From NCBI GenBank assembly GCA_030272155.1, contig CP126198.1, positions 2,108,001 to 2,172,000 on the forward strand: 64,000 nt of DNA, written 5' to 3'. A program made the translations under genes and the position numbers. Origin of the DNA: Tetradesmus obliquus (Eukaryota; Chlorophyta; Chlorophyceae; Sphaeropleales; Scenedesmaceae). Positions 22,401 through 44,187 of this stretch are shown here, piece after piece; the stretch's first letter is position 1, and each line of letters starts with the position of its first letter. A model generated the notes under the pieces. The model ran no database searches. It was not told the origin of the DNA and was given only the letters and a program-made list of their open reading frames with translations.

Positions 22401-23827
22401 CAGCCTTGCAAACTGCACTGCACGCACTCTCGACTGACTCAGCTGCCACTATCCCCACAACCCTATAAGCCGCCAGCTGCTGCTGCCCTGAGCAGACATA
22501 CAAATTCAGTCCTTAATCCAGGAAAAGCCACAAAACAACCATAAGAACGCACCTCTTCATAGCGGACTCAGCTGCCACCATCACCACGCCCCAGTCGCCA
22601 GCTGCTGGTACCTTGCACCCAGTGCAATTTCAGATACAAAACCTCGAAAACACCACAAGATAACCCCCACACACCAAAACGCACCTCTTCATAGTTGCGC
22701 TGTGCCATTTGAAGCTTTGCTTCCAGCAGCTGCGCTGCAATGCAGTCCGGCGCCGTCTTGTACACACGGTCCAGCAGCTGCTGCGCAGCAGCAGCGTCTA
22801 CGGCTGCTCCTGCTGTATCTGACTGCGCTGCTACTGCTTCGAGCCCTTTTACAGCCGACTCGAGTTCCTGCAAGGCAGCTAGCTCCTTGGCTGCTTGCGA
22901 GTGGTTGGGCTTCAGCTGCATGACTTTTTTAAAGTCTGATTTGGCACTGGCCAGGCTGCACACTTGCCTGCAAGCAGTTGAACACACCACTTTGGTTTGT
23001 CAGTAACTCGGTCGGTCGGATATACATAAGGCACGGGTCACTTCGGTCAGCGTGTTGACATGCAACATGCAATCTCACTGTCAACAGCACTTTGCCGACA
23101 CAATTCAGACGTGGTCCACTTCAATGCTGTGGCACATGTCATGTTGACAGAACGAGCGGTGGGGACCAAATGTGAGCTGCGCAGCTGCAAGAGGAGCAGT
23201 GGGGTTGGTGCTGCACAGCCAGTTGATGAGGGATGCAGTTGAAGCATAGCTGGCATGTCCTGCTGCTGTGTTCAACACCCAGCACACAAGCTGCCGTTGT
23301 CAATCAGCTGCAGCCGCAACTATGAAGCGCACGATTCTGGTATCCTGCAATCCTGCAAGCCTGCAAAGATTCTCAGCACATGCTGCTGGTCCCTACGACA
23401 CCCCTGCCAGCTGCTAAAAGTACATGCTGGAGGGCGCTGCTGAGTGCAAGGAAACTGCCCGCCTGCTGCTGCTGCTGCTGCTGCTGCTGATGGGGCCAAA
23501 AGCACAAAATACATACCTGTGCAGCTTCCCTCGGTGCAGGTAGCCCTGCATGAACGTGTCATCCACATCCACTGCCCTATCAAGGTCCTTGAGCGCTTGC
23601 GCATACTTTTTGAGCGACATGTATGCTGCTGCGCGCTTGGTGTAAAACAGCGGCGCTGTTGCATCCAGGTCCAATGCTGTTGAGTAATGCCGGATGGCGG
23701 TTGAGAAGTCGCCATTGCCGTATGCTGCATCACCTGCCTGCAGCATGGCAGCTGCTGAGGCGAGAGCTCCTGGCAGTGCCGCCCACAGAAGGGCACCCAC
23801 TGTGCAGTACAGCAGGTGCAGCTGCAT
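19422..23827 (-). CDS. DNAJC3: P58IPK / DNAJC3-type ER co-chaperone (TPR repeats plus J domain)
   Basis: Exons 23517-23827, 22685-22967, 21656-21867, 21277-21427, 20755-20907, 19945-20116 and 19422-19606 join to 488 residues, close to plant P58IPK. The start at 23825-23827 opens with a signal peptide ([18 protein letters not shown]); an upstream in-frame ATG at 23893 would place 22 residues before it and is less likely. TPR units follow, for example [20 protein letters not shown] and [19 protein letters not shown], the latter very close to the plant protein. The C-terminal J domain starts at DYYKIL (residue 386) with the Hsp70-activating HPD at 414-416 and ends [10 protein letters not shown]. 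The last residues, QYTFHF, repeat the conserved plant terminus. In the family it binds misfolded proteins in the ER lumen and stimulates BiP. No KDEL signal, as usual. Divergent from NKAP. Introns carry many ghost junctions. Confidence 0.93.
19775..19850 (-). repeat. Ghost donor-junction copy of P58IPK exon 6
   Basis: The end of exon 6 with its GTGAG donor (real junction 19944/19945) recurs near 19785-19840, downstream of the working donor. The reading YSKEKAENG corresponds to SSKEKAENG in the exon. Confidence 0.75.
20225..20615 (-). repeat. Three ghost acceptor-junction copies of P58IPK exon 6
   Basis: The exon 6 beginning ([19 protein letters not shown]) and its acceptor are repeated with acceptors near 20347, 20481 and 20610; the real acceptor is at 20117-20119. 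The last two steps are about 130 bp. The outer copies are shorter, as expected of older duplicates. Confidence 0.9.
21490..21560 (-). repeat. Ghost acceptor-junction copy of P58IPK exon 4
   Basis: A copy of the exon 4 start (real acceptor 21428-21430), reading [16 protein letters not shown], lies about 120 bp upstream in transcription direction. Confidence 0.85.
21945..22212 (-). repeat. Three ghost acceptor-junction copies of P58IPK exon 3
   Basis: Copies of the exon 3 start ([15 protein letters not shown]) with acceptors near 22001, 22105 and 22207; the real one is at 21868-21870. Only the innermost copy runs on into the full TPR coding sequence. Confidence 0.9.
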
Positions 23828-24814
23828 GCTGCTGAGCCCTGCTGCGCCAGCTGCTGCAACCAGCGCCCCTGCCGGCTGCTGGTACTGCAACATGGAGTTG
23901 TTACAATGCTTCTGAGCGGTGGTGGAGCTTCAGCTGTGGCTAGTTCGGTGAACAACAGCTCGTGTCCCTGCTGCTGCCCCAGTGCCAACCGCTTTTAGGT
24001 CCTGAGGTGATTCAATTCTGCGACTTGCAGTATATTTGCGTTCAACCAAATTCTATTTGAGGTGTGCAATCGCTGCTGCCGACAAATTCGGCGACAGGAA
24101 AGGTCCAGAGAAGGAGAGCGGGGGTGGACACCGTGTATCCCGGACTGAGCACCTGTTCGACCCGGTGATATGGTCCGCAGGACAACGATCGAGGCCCTGC
24201 ACAAACCTGTTTTGCCGGCCTTCTCGCTCGAACTGCAACTGAAGCCCTTCGATGTTTTGTCACTGTCATGTTCCGCACATGAACAGCCCGGCTCAAGACT
24301 TAGACGGTGAAGCGTACGGATTCGGTGTATGCTGGTTATTTCAGCTGTGTTCGCTCCGGCAGCGCATACACTGGCCTCTTCTCAGGTCCGACACCGATCG
24401 TATGGCTCTTGCTTGGGTAGTGATCAACCAATATTGTTTAATAGTTGAGCTGAACTAAGGTGAGCTGCTGTATGCTGCCTGCTGGGCAGGGATATGTGCT
24501 GCATGCCAGTTGCTCTCTTGCTGCTGCTGTCCTGCCAGTTGCTGCTCTTGCTGCCATGCCATAACAGACACGCTTCTACCTGCAATTTCACACACGCACT
24601 GCAGCAACAATGATGTTGCTGAGCATGAAACTGCCATGCAGAGTGTGCTTCTGTCACAGCAGCTGTTGTTTCTCCATGCCCCCTGCCTGCCTGCAGGGGT
24701 TTGGCTATTCCACACTACCAATACATCAGGCGCCTAGCACGGCTCTATTGTATCTGGTTTTCAGCAGCGTGTCTACAGCAGCAGCAGCAGCAGCAGCAGC
24801 ATCAGCAGCAATAG

Positions 24815-24846
<32 letters not shown>

Positions 24847-24866
24847 CTGAGCCAGGTGGCTAGTGC
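23828..24866. promoter_or_regulatory. Divergent intergenic region, P58IPK (-) / NKAP (+)
   Basis: About 1 kb separates the two start codons, so both promoters lie here. The centre (24000-24430) is mixed in composition and nearly free of CTG triplets, unlike the flanks. From 24777 to 24843 a GCA array occupies what is probably the NKAP 5' leader. No TATA box was identified and no additional coding exon could be supported. Confidence 0.5.
24777..24843 (+). repeat. Interrupted (GCA)n array in the NKAP 5' leader
   Basis: About 20 GCA triplets with a few changes, ending 24 bases before the start codon. Sense-strand GCA here, in contrast to the CTG-oriented intron arrays. Confidence 0.9.
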
Positions 24867-31091
<6,225 letters not shown>

Positions 31092-32214
31092 GGCGCTCTT
31101 TGTTGTGGTGTTGTCTGTGCGCATCAGGGTGGCAAAGGCCTGCTAGTGGTGCGCTTGCAGCCAGCTGGCAGCTGCTGTGGGGTTTGTGCAGCAGGGCGCT
31201 TCACGTCACATAGTGGTGGGCGCTAGGCCGCAGGCTTTGGGTTTGGGGTGCTGCTGGAGGACATGCGGCCAAGGGGGGCAGCGAGGTTCGCAGCTTCGCA
31301 TCAGCCGGCACGGAGGGTGGTGGCCGCTAGTTGTTGTGTTCATTGCTGGGGCTTATCAAAGCACGTGAGGGTGGATAACACCTGCTGGTGGTGTGGTTGC
31401 CGCGAGTTGGCAGCTGCTGTGGGGTCTGTACAGCAGGGTTTGTTCCAGGGAAGCGGCGCTGCTGGCTGGCGCAATTGGTTGGCGATGTGCTGTGCAGTGA
31501 GCAAATTTTGTTGCACCACGCGGCTCCTAAGGCGCTGCTCTGGCTCCCTTCTCAGGCTGCTTTGTGCGGCTTTACTTCAATTGCTTTTGTCCTGCTCAAG
31601 CCCTTCGCACAAAGGGTTTGGCATTGGAAATGAATTCAACCGGCAACTTTCTTGGAAGCCGCGCTGGCAGCACCAGCAATTGACTTGGCATGTGGTGGAA
31701 GCGTACTGTTGCAGTACACCGGTCTGCATGCCTCAGATTGGCTCCGTATTTGCATAAAATGTGATTTGTCTGTTGCTTTTCAGGTAATGTCGTCTTTCTT
31801 TTGTTCATACGCTTTTCGAGCCTGGAACTGTCCAAGGTGGTGTCGCAATCGGCAATCAGCAGACAACACGCTTGTGTCTTCTATTCTCTGGACAGTCTCA
31901 ATCATCGAGTTTTGCTTGAATTTTCGTGCGTTTTGTACAGTCGAACAAAAACACTGGACCCGCTGCAGTCGCGATACAAGACGTCTTGCAAGGACGTGTA
32001 TGCCGCTCGCTGAGGTCCTGCTATAGTTCAAAACTTGCACCTGGTGGAGATCGTGGTACTATAAAGGATCTTGGCCGCTGCTGTCAGCGCAGAGGCTGCT
32101 TTCTGCTTTGCCTGTCCAGATGCAGCAGTGCACTCGTGACGCGGGCCAGCAAAGCTGCATCTAGCCAACGGTCTCTTTTCAACTAAACCTAGTGGCTCCG
32201 GCGAGTCAGCATCC
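31092..32214. other. NKAP 3' flank with a terminal-exon ghost; upstream region of the next gene
   Basis: At 31250-31330 the last part of the NKAP coding exon, including its stop, recurs in degenerate form. The remainder to 32214 has no recognised gene and includes the promoter of the membrane-protein gene that starts at 32215. It is poor in triplet repeats. Confidence 0.6.
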
Positions 32215-33927
32215 ATGGCGAAGTGAGTGCGGCGTGAGACGCAAGAGCACAGCACTTACAGCATCAAGTGAAAAATGGGCACAGAGCAGCGCACCCCAGG
32301 GCTGCATACTGCAGGAATCACTGCACTGTACATCTCTGCTCGCGTTGCCTGAGCATTCTCAACTTCCAGCACTACCAGCTGCAGCAGCACAGCTTTAAGC
32401 AACCTAATTGTTGACTTGCATGGCACTTGCAGGACGCACCATCAGACGCAGCACTACACAGATGGTGCCAGCACACCTAAAAAGGTGTCTCCTGCAATCT
32501 TCCAGTCACCAGCCCCTGCAGTTCAGCTGCCCAACAGCAGCGCAGATGAGCCAGCCACCCCCCAAGCAGCAGCAGCGCAGCAGCACGCTGGCCTGCATGC
32601 CACCCCTGGCACCCCCATGGTGTCCCCTGCAGCAGTAGCTCACGCAGAAGCCACAGCTACAGCCATCGCCCGTGCCCGCCTGCGCGCTGGGGCATCCCCT
32701 AGAGCCGCACTCGCAGACGCTGCTGCTGCCAGCACAATGCCAGTCTTTGACCAGCACTTTGCAGCAGGTACAGGTGCAGCTGCACATGCTGCACATATCA
32801 CACACGCACCATTTCCAGCTGCAGCAAGGTTCGTGGAGCGTGGAGCAGCAGCAGCAGGCAGGGCAGCAGGGAGGCTCAGCAAGTATGCGAGCACCACAGG
32901 GCTTGAAGGAGTGGCCGAGGCAGCGGGGCATGTGGTGGGTGAGCTGGCGCCTGCTACTAAATGGAGGCAGGAGGTGCTGCTCACGCGGCTTGCGGCCGGC
33001 GCAACACTGGCGATCACACTCGGTGAGAAATGGTTTGGCAGTGTGTGTGCTGTTTGGGCGTCCTGAGGTTGCTTTTGCTTTGGGTCGAGTGCATTGTGAA
33101 AAAGTGCTGCTGATCAGTGGGGCAGGCGTTGCGGCTCTTGACAATCTTGCCCTGTGCGGCTCTTGAAATCTTACCCTGTTCCCTTTGAGAGCCATCAATG
33201 TTGCGTGCACGCACCACACCCAGCCATGTGCTTGCTAGCTCTGCATCATCAGCTGCTGACATGTTTTTGCATGTTGTGCATTCGACTGTCTGCCGCAGGC
33301 TGCTTTCTGCTGGGTGCGTCCAACCAAATGTGTGCCTGGCTTCTAATTTTCCCATGACCAGCTGTTGACATTCGTTGCGTGTTCTATATTCTGTGCCGCA
33401 GGCTACGTGCTGTTGCTTGCGCCGAGCAGCCTGGGCTGGCGCGCAGAGATGCGCCTGGTGCGCAGCTTCGGCTACGACAACGCCGTGGCCTTTGCGCTGA
33501 TCAACCTGCTGGGATTTTTCCCCACCATCCTGGGCTGCGTGGCGTGGCCACTGCTGCGCGGGGCGCAGCACCAGGTGCGGCAGTGTGGCTGCAAGCTGCC
33601 TGCTTCGTCGCAGATACGGTTGATTGGTTGCAAGGGGTGGTCATAATGTGTGTCTCGCGGGCGTCATATTAAGACAGTGTAGTCGTACATCATGTGGCTG
33701 CGGCTTCTATCAGCCTGCTGCAGATGCCACAAGTGAATGCTGTGCTGATCAACCTGCTGGGCTTCTGCCCGGCAATCCTGGGCTGCGTGGCATGGCCGCT
33801 GCTGCGCGGCGCCAGGCACCAGGTGCGGCAGCTGGCAAGTTTGCAACGCATGTGTGCTCATGTACTGTTGACTTTTGGAGCCCTGTGCCTGATGCCTCAT
33901 GCTCACAACAGACTGACTGAACCAGTG

Positions 33928-33992
<65 letters not shown>

Positions 33993-34007
33993 CTGCTGCT
34001 GCTGCTG

Positions 34008-34040
<33 letters not shown>

Positions 34041-36596
34041 AGCCGCCGCTGTGGCGCTACATCCTGGCGTCAACCATGACTGGTGCGTTTGCGCTGCTGT
34101 CATACTTGGCTGCCTGGGATCCCCCTAAGCCTGGCAGGGCGCCCCGCATGCCCCCGCAGCACCTGGTAAGCAGCAGCCCTAGTCCTGGTAACGCACCTGT
34201 GTTGGGCGTTACAATTTATGTTAAAAACAAAATTGGAACATTGCTCACACATTGGTGTCAACCTTCGCTGTTTGCCTGCCAGCGGGCTGCCCACACCATG
34301 TCAGCCTGCTGCTGCTGTTGCGACAACTACTACAATATCAAACATGCAAGTAAAACTATGCGCCTTGCTGTGTGTGTCTTGCTGTAGGCCGGCCGCACCG
34401 CGGCCTGCAGCGAGCCTGCAGCTGTATCAGTATCAAACAACCATGCAAGTAACATGCTGTGTTCTGCTGTATCTTGCTATGTCCGGTTGTGTTGCCGCAG
34501 GCTGGTCGCACCCGCAGCCTGCAGCGCGCCTACGAGTCGCGCCTCTTCCCTGCCACCCTGCTGGCTGCTTCCCTCGCCATGATCGCCCTCGCCTTTGAAC
34601 TTCACACCTGCCGCTCTGTTGCGCCTTGCTGTGTGTCTTGCTGCAGGCTGGCCGCACACGCGGCCTTCAACGTGCCTACGAGTCCCGCCTCTTCCCTGCC
34701 ACCCTGCTGGCATCATCCTGCGCCATGATCGCCCTCGCTTTCAACAGCAGCGCAGCAACCTGGGCACAGTTTGGCTACCTTGCTTCCCACAGCTTCACAT
34801 TCCATGTCATGCTGCTGGACTTCTCTTTGCTCACAATCCTGAGCACCTGGCTCGTCAGCAGAGATGCGGCAGCGCGCGGCTGGCCGATCGCATTCACAGC
34901 CGCCGGGCGGCGTTTCCTGCAAGCTGCGATGCTAGTGACACCAGTGGTGGGCCCTGGTGTGTATCTGATGATCAGGCCGGTGTCGAGGGAGGGTGGCGTG
35001 CTACGTAGGGGCTGGCTGCGGCGGGGCGCAGCAGCAGCATGGGCGGCTGTGAAGTATCCTTTCCACTTGCCTTCTGGAGAAATCAGCGGCAGATCTGGTG
35101 CAGGGAGGTTTGCAGGAGCAGCAAGAAGAGCAGGAGGGGTGGGAACCAGTGCTGCTGCTGCTGCTGGCAGGCCAGCGCACAGCACCAACACGCGGCGGCA
35201 GTACGCAGCCAGGGTTGCAAACGGGGGTGCAGCAGCACACCGCAGCGACATTGCAGCGGCTGTGGCACATGCTGCTGAGGTGCCGCTGCCAGCAGCGGGG
35301 GCTGCAGGCGCGGCGGTTGGCGCTGTGCAGGGGCTGGTGCAGTTGGCGTGGTCTGGCGGCTGGTCGTGGCTGGGGCAGAGGGTGGCGCGGCTGAGGGGCG
35401 GCGGCGCACCAGTGGGCTCTGGGGATGAAGGTGAGGCGCTGTGGTGTTGTTACATTGTTACACATATGCAGGGTGCGGCGTGTGTATCGGTGCTAGTGTG
35501 TTGGGGACAGCGGGTAGCAAGGATGATGGGAGGGGGCGCGCCAGTGGACTCTGAGGATGAAGGTGAGGCGCTGTGGTGTTGTTACATTGTCACACATACA
35601 TGAGGGGGCGTATGTATCGGTGTTGGTGTGGCTGGGGCAGCAGGTGACGCGGCTGAGGGGCGGCGGCGCACCTGTGGACTCAGATGATGAAGGTGAGACG
35701 CTGTGGTGTAATGCCACACTGTTACGCACGTTTGGTGCGGCGTACTACGGTATCGGTGTCAGTGTGTTTGGGGCAGAGGGTGGCGCGGCTGAGGGGTGGC
35801 GGCGCACCGGTGGGCTCCGAGGATGAAGGTGAGGGGCTGAGATATATTGCCACACTGTTACGCACGTTTGGTGTGGCGTACTACGGTATCGGTGTCAGTG
35901 TGTTTGGGGCAGAGGGTGGCGCGGCTGAGGGGCGGCGGCGCACCGGTGGGCTCCGAGGATGAAGGTGAGGGGCTGAGATATATTGCCACACTGTTACGCA
36001 CGTTTGGTGCGGTGTACGTGTCTGTGTGTTGGTGGGCTGGGGCAGCGGGTAGCAAGGATGAGGGGCGGCGGCGCGCCAGTGGACTTGGGGAATGAAGGTG
36101 AGGCGCTGTGGTGTTGTTGCATTGCTACACATGCATGGTGCGGCGTATGTATGGGTGTTGGTGTGGCTGGGGCAGAGGTTGGCACGGCTGAGGGACGGCG
36201 GCGCGCTAGTGGACTCAGAAGATGAAGGTGAGGCGCTGAGATGTATTCCCATGCTGTTGCGCATGAGGGTGCGGCGTACGTGCCCGTGTGTTGGTGTGGC
36301 TGGGGCAGAGGGTGGTGTGGCTAAGGGGAGTCGGTGCGCCAGTGGGCTCTGAGGATGAAGGTGGTTTGGCGAGGGTGTGATGGTCTCTGGAGGCAGAATT
36401 GTCCATGGCTCATCACCTGCGGCTGTTGGTGATGTGCCACATCCGGGGTGGTGGCAGCAGCAGCACCAGGTAATGAGCTAGATGTCATGGACTTTTCTGC
36501 CCCCGGGGACCATCATACCCTCATGTGCAGGTGTACCACACCTTCGACGGCATTGACAACATCTGCTGCTGCTACTGCTGCTGCTGCTGCTGCTGG

Positions 36597-36628
<32 letters not shown>

Positions 36629-37249
36629 ACACCTACAACAACAGCCGCAGGCGTTGAGCTGGACGCCATGGATGACACTGCTCCCAGGGGCCATCATGAT
36701 GAGCCTCACAACCCCCAGGTACAGGTGTACCGCACATCTGAAGGCACTGACACCACACCCGGCGACACCACAGACCTGGCTGCTGCTGCAGCCCCCGCCA
36801 CACCAAACAATGCATACGTTGGTGGCGTCTCACACCGCCTGGCAAAGCTAGGAGGTCTGCTGCTGCCTCATGTGCAGCAGCAGGGTGGCCGGCGCTGGCT
36901 GCCTGGCTGGGAGCTAGGGCCTAGTGCTGCTCCTGCAAAGGGCAAGGATGATGAGGCTGGCACAGATATGCTGCTGTTCAGTGATGAGTATGATGAGTAT
37001 GAGTACGATTTTGAGGCCAGCAGCAGTGATGAGGGAGATGAGGAGGAGGAAGGATTTGAGCTGGATGAGTCAGCTGGCTGGCTAGGTGGAGAGGAGGAAG
37101 AGGAAGAAGAGGAGGCAGGGTTCAAGGAGGGAGGGTTTGGGGGTGCAGAGGAGGGCGGCGACTTGGTTGCTGCGCTCTGGCGGCAGCAGCAGGAGAGGCT
37201 GCATGACGGGGATGGTGATGAAGCTGATGACATGGATATTGATGAGTAG
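32215..37249 (+). CDS. Multi-pass membrane protein with Ala-rich N-terminus and acidic tail, function unknown
   Basis: Exons 32215-32222, 32433-33022, 33402-33574, 34043-34165, 34647-35430 and 36651-37249 join to 758 residues. The first coding exon is only 8 bases (Met-Ala plus two), inferred from phase. Residues to about 200 are Ala/Thr/Pro-rich and lack domains. Hydrophobic segments follow: YVLLLAPSSLGW, FALINLLGFFPTILGCVAW, YILASTMTGAFALLSYLAAW, FHVMLLDFSLLTILSTWLV and FLQAAMLVTPVVGPGVYLMI, suggesting five or six membrane helices. The latter two, with the intervening SRDAAARGW, resemble an uncharacterised plant and cyanobacterial membrane family whose helix ends in a GP-x-x-YL-x-x-RP motif; that resemblance is recalled, not computed. 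The C-terminus is strongly acidic (Glu/Asp runs, DEYDEYEYDFEAS). Could be a plastid-envelope protein, but no targeting claim is made. Large ghost arrays follow exon 5. Confidence 0.72.
33730..33835 (+). repeat. Ghost donor-junction copy of membrane-protein exon 3
   Basis: A close copy of the second half of exon 3 with its GTGCGGCAG donor (reading LINLLGFCPAILGCVAWPLL). It is in frame with itself but lacks a matching acceptor phase, and it lies downstream of the working donor at 33575. Confidence 0.88.
33928..34042 (+). repeat. (CTG)n array running into the exon 4 acceptor
   Basis: Two CTG blocks (about 33928-33990 and 34007-34039) separated by a few other triplets, ending in the CAG acceptor at 34040-34042. 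Confidence 0.95.
34380..34610 (+). repeat. Ghost acceptor-junction copies of membrane-protein exon 5
   Basis: The copy at 34498-34607 reproduces the exon 5 start with its acceptor (reading AGRTRSLQRAYESRLFPAT). A shorter, older copy lies at about 34385-34425. The working acceptor is at 34644-34646. Confidence 0.9.
35431..36365 (+). repeat. Donor-junction ghost array of membrane-protein exon 5, seven copies, about 132-bp period
   Basis: The working donor is at 35431. Ghost donors follow at about 35563, 35693, 35829, 35964, 36098, 36229 and 36361. Each copy repeats the exon end (reading VARLRGGGAPV, then Ser-Glu-Asp-Glu-Gly) plus GTGAGG and the following intron sequence, spaced 130-136 bp. Frames in between are open, which produces misleading open frames. 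Confidence 0.93.
36440..36650 (+). repeat. Ghost acceptor copy of membrane-protein exon 6 and a (CTG)n array
   Basis: At 36463-36545 there is a diverged copy of the exon 6 start (reading ELDVMDFSAPGDHH against ELDAMDDTAPRGHH). An interrupted CTG array at 36560-36626 then leads towards the working acceptor at 36648-36650. Confidence 0.8.
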
Positions 37250-39435
37250 CTGGCACATCAGTTATGCTTGACGTCTGCCTGTTGCGCTTGACGTCTGCCT
37301 GTTTTGCTCGATATCTGCCATAAAGCTGGGGTTGGTGGCTTGCTTGGATGCTGTTCAGCATAAAGCATGACAATGGTTGCTGCATGTTGAGGCTGCAGTA
37401 CTGTGCTATTTGGCATGGCCTTCAATAAGCTCTGTGTGTAGCAGCTGCTGCAGCTGTGCAATCACAAGGGAGCGTGCCATGTTGTCGATCGTACCCGCGC
37501 ACCTGGGGCGCATCATACGCTGGTGGTTCCTGCCAGCAGGCATTCACCGTTCTGAAGTTGATGTGCACCATGACGTCTTTGCTTGATTGTCTTGACATCT
37601 CTGGATGTACCACTGACTAGGGGTGTGCTCCCGCAGCAGCGACTGTCTTTCTTTGCCCTCTGAGCCTCTGGTTGGCGTGTTGGCTGTTCAGAGAGTGGTT
37701 GGCCTTCTCACTCCTTTGTGGGTTGCTTTGTGGGTTGCGAGTGGAGCTTATGCATACACAACCTTGAGTACGGGTGAACCCCCACCATGGTTAGGGTGGT
37801 GACCTTAACATAGTTACCAAGTGGTTGCCAGGTCCCTGGGCGAGCGGCTCTCGTGCACCCAGTGACGGTGCTTCCTGACTGTTTGATCGTCGTTGTACTG
37901 TCTACTGCATGCTTGGGCATTGGTTGTACAGCAGCATTAGCAGTTCCCCTGCTTAAAGGCAGCCACTGTGGTATTCGTCCCTTTTGCTGCTCAGCGGCCA
38001 CAGCATGCGGCACAGCATGCTCAACATGTTGTACAGGTCACCTGCTGCTCAGCAGATGCGACACGCGCACCGCATTGCTGTCGTTTATTTGCTTGTTGAA
38101 CAGCTGATTGCTAGAACTTCACGTTGGACTATTCACTCATATGGGTGTATACCACGGTAGTGGCTGCTCTGTGTGATGCTGCGCATAGAGCAACCCATGG
38201 AATGATTCCAGTGGCACTGGTATGCAATGTGGGCGAGGCTCACACTATGTGTGGAGCTATGGGCTCTTGAGTGGCTGCGTAGGCTACACCTGCTGTCTGA
38301 ACATTGTTGCTCTCTTGCAAGCATTCATGTTGGTGCATTCACAAGTGCATGCACGCGTTAACATCAAGCAGCAGCCGGCGCCGCTAGTGCTGTCCACGCT
38401 CTGCTTCTGCAAATCTGGCTCTGCTTCAAGCACCCCAGCAGCTGCAAGTGGCAACAGCTGCTGCTTGCTGCAAGCACAGGGCTTTTGCCACAGACGTTAC
38501 TTGTGCAACTACAGTGCAACCTTGCTGCAAGGCCCCTAAAAGCAGCACTTCAGGTGCAGGCACTGCACTGCAAACACTGAATATAAAAGCAAGCTGCAAC
38601 CTTCACTGAATGGCATTTGCATGAAACCACAAGTGCGCTCCACTTCTGTTGTGCATATGCATGCATGTATGTGTTGCCGACAGATCTTCTGGTCAAGCCT
38701 GTCATGCCATGACAGCCCATGATGGGCTCCCTGAACAGGCGAGGTCACCCTTTCAAAGTTTGCAACTTGGCAACGTGAACTTCACTGGGGAATCCGTGTG
38801 GGCGGGGCGAAGCGATTGGAGTAGCTCGTCAATCAATGATGTGAACATTGGGTGCAGGATCTGCCGAGTATGCAGGATTACGCAGAACTGCATAAGCTCG
38901 GGGCAGGCTCGCCTGCAAGAGATAATAATGCACGTGCACAGGTGACAAGTTGGCATGGCGTGCAAATGCAGAGCTGATGCATCAACATTGTGCTTTCGGG
39001 TCAGGGAATTAGGCTGCAATCGATTGCAGGCACCCGAGGTAGAGATAGGGAAAGCTCCAACCAATGGTAGGGGTACCACCATACAATGTGGGGCTCTTGC
39101 CGCAGTTCACCTTCAGTCTGCACGAGATACTTGCTGTTCACTAACATCCCTCTGCTGCTGTAGTACCGTGGTGTGTCTTCAGTGGAGCTAGCTCGTGCTG
39201 AAGTACAGACGCATGCGAGGAGTCACTTTGAAAGGGCACATTGAAGCCTGTACAGGATTGCTCCAATAACATACATGCATGTGCACAGGCAGCAAAGCAG
39301 CTCCCTTTCAAGGTATCAGCGGCAGCGCAACACTCTGGCACAACACACTATTATCTGAAGTCAGCAGCCCTAACTGTATGGTAAACCATACACCAACGTT
39401 GTTGGTTCTGTGTGTTCATGCTGCTGCGCTTGCAG
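37250..39435. other. Intergenic region, with a probable promoter for the beta-helix gene
   Basis: No complete gene was recognised. An ATATAAAAGC string at about 38580-38590 is a good TATA-box candidate for the downstream + strand gene. The stretch 38640-39312 may contain its first exons: one frame reads SPFQSLQLGNVNFTG (about 38748-38792), which looks like a beta-helix rung. A phase-compatible donor lies near 39313 (CAAG before GTATCAG). None of this is firm. Confidence 0.45.
38580..38590 (+). promoter_or_regulatory. Candidate TATA box
   Basis: ATATAAAAGC on the + strand in otherwise GC-balanced DNA, about 850 bases before the first confident exon of the beta-helix gene. Confidence 0.35.

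Positions 39436-44187
<4,752 letters not shown>

Noticed and set aside
35431-36365. Seven further exons of the membrane-protein gene, each with an open frame
   Set aside because: Each unit has a donor but no new acceptor in phase, and the units repeat the end of exon 5. They are ghost donor copies.
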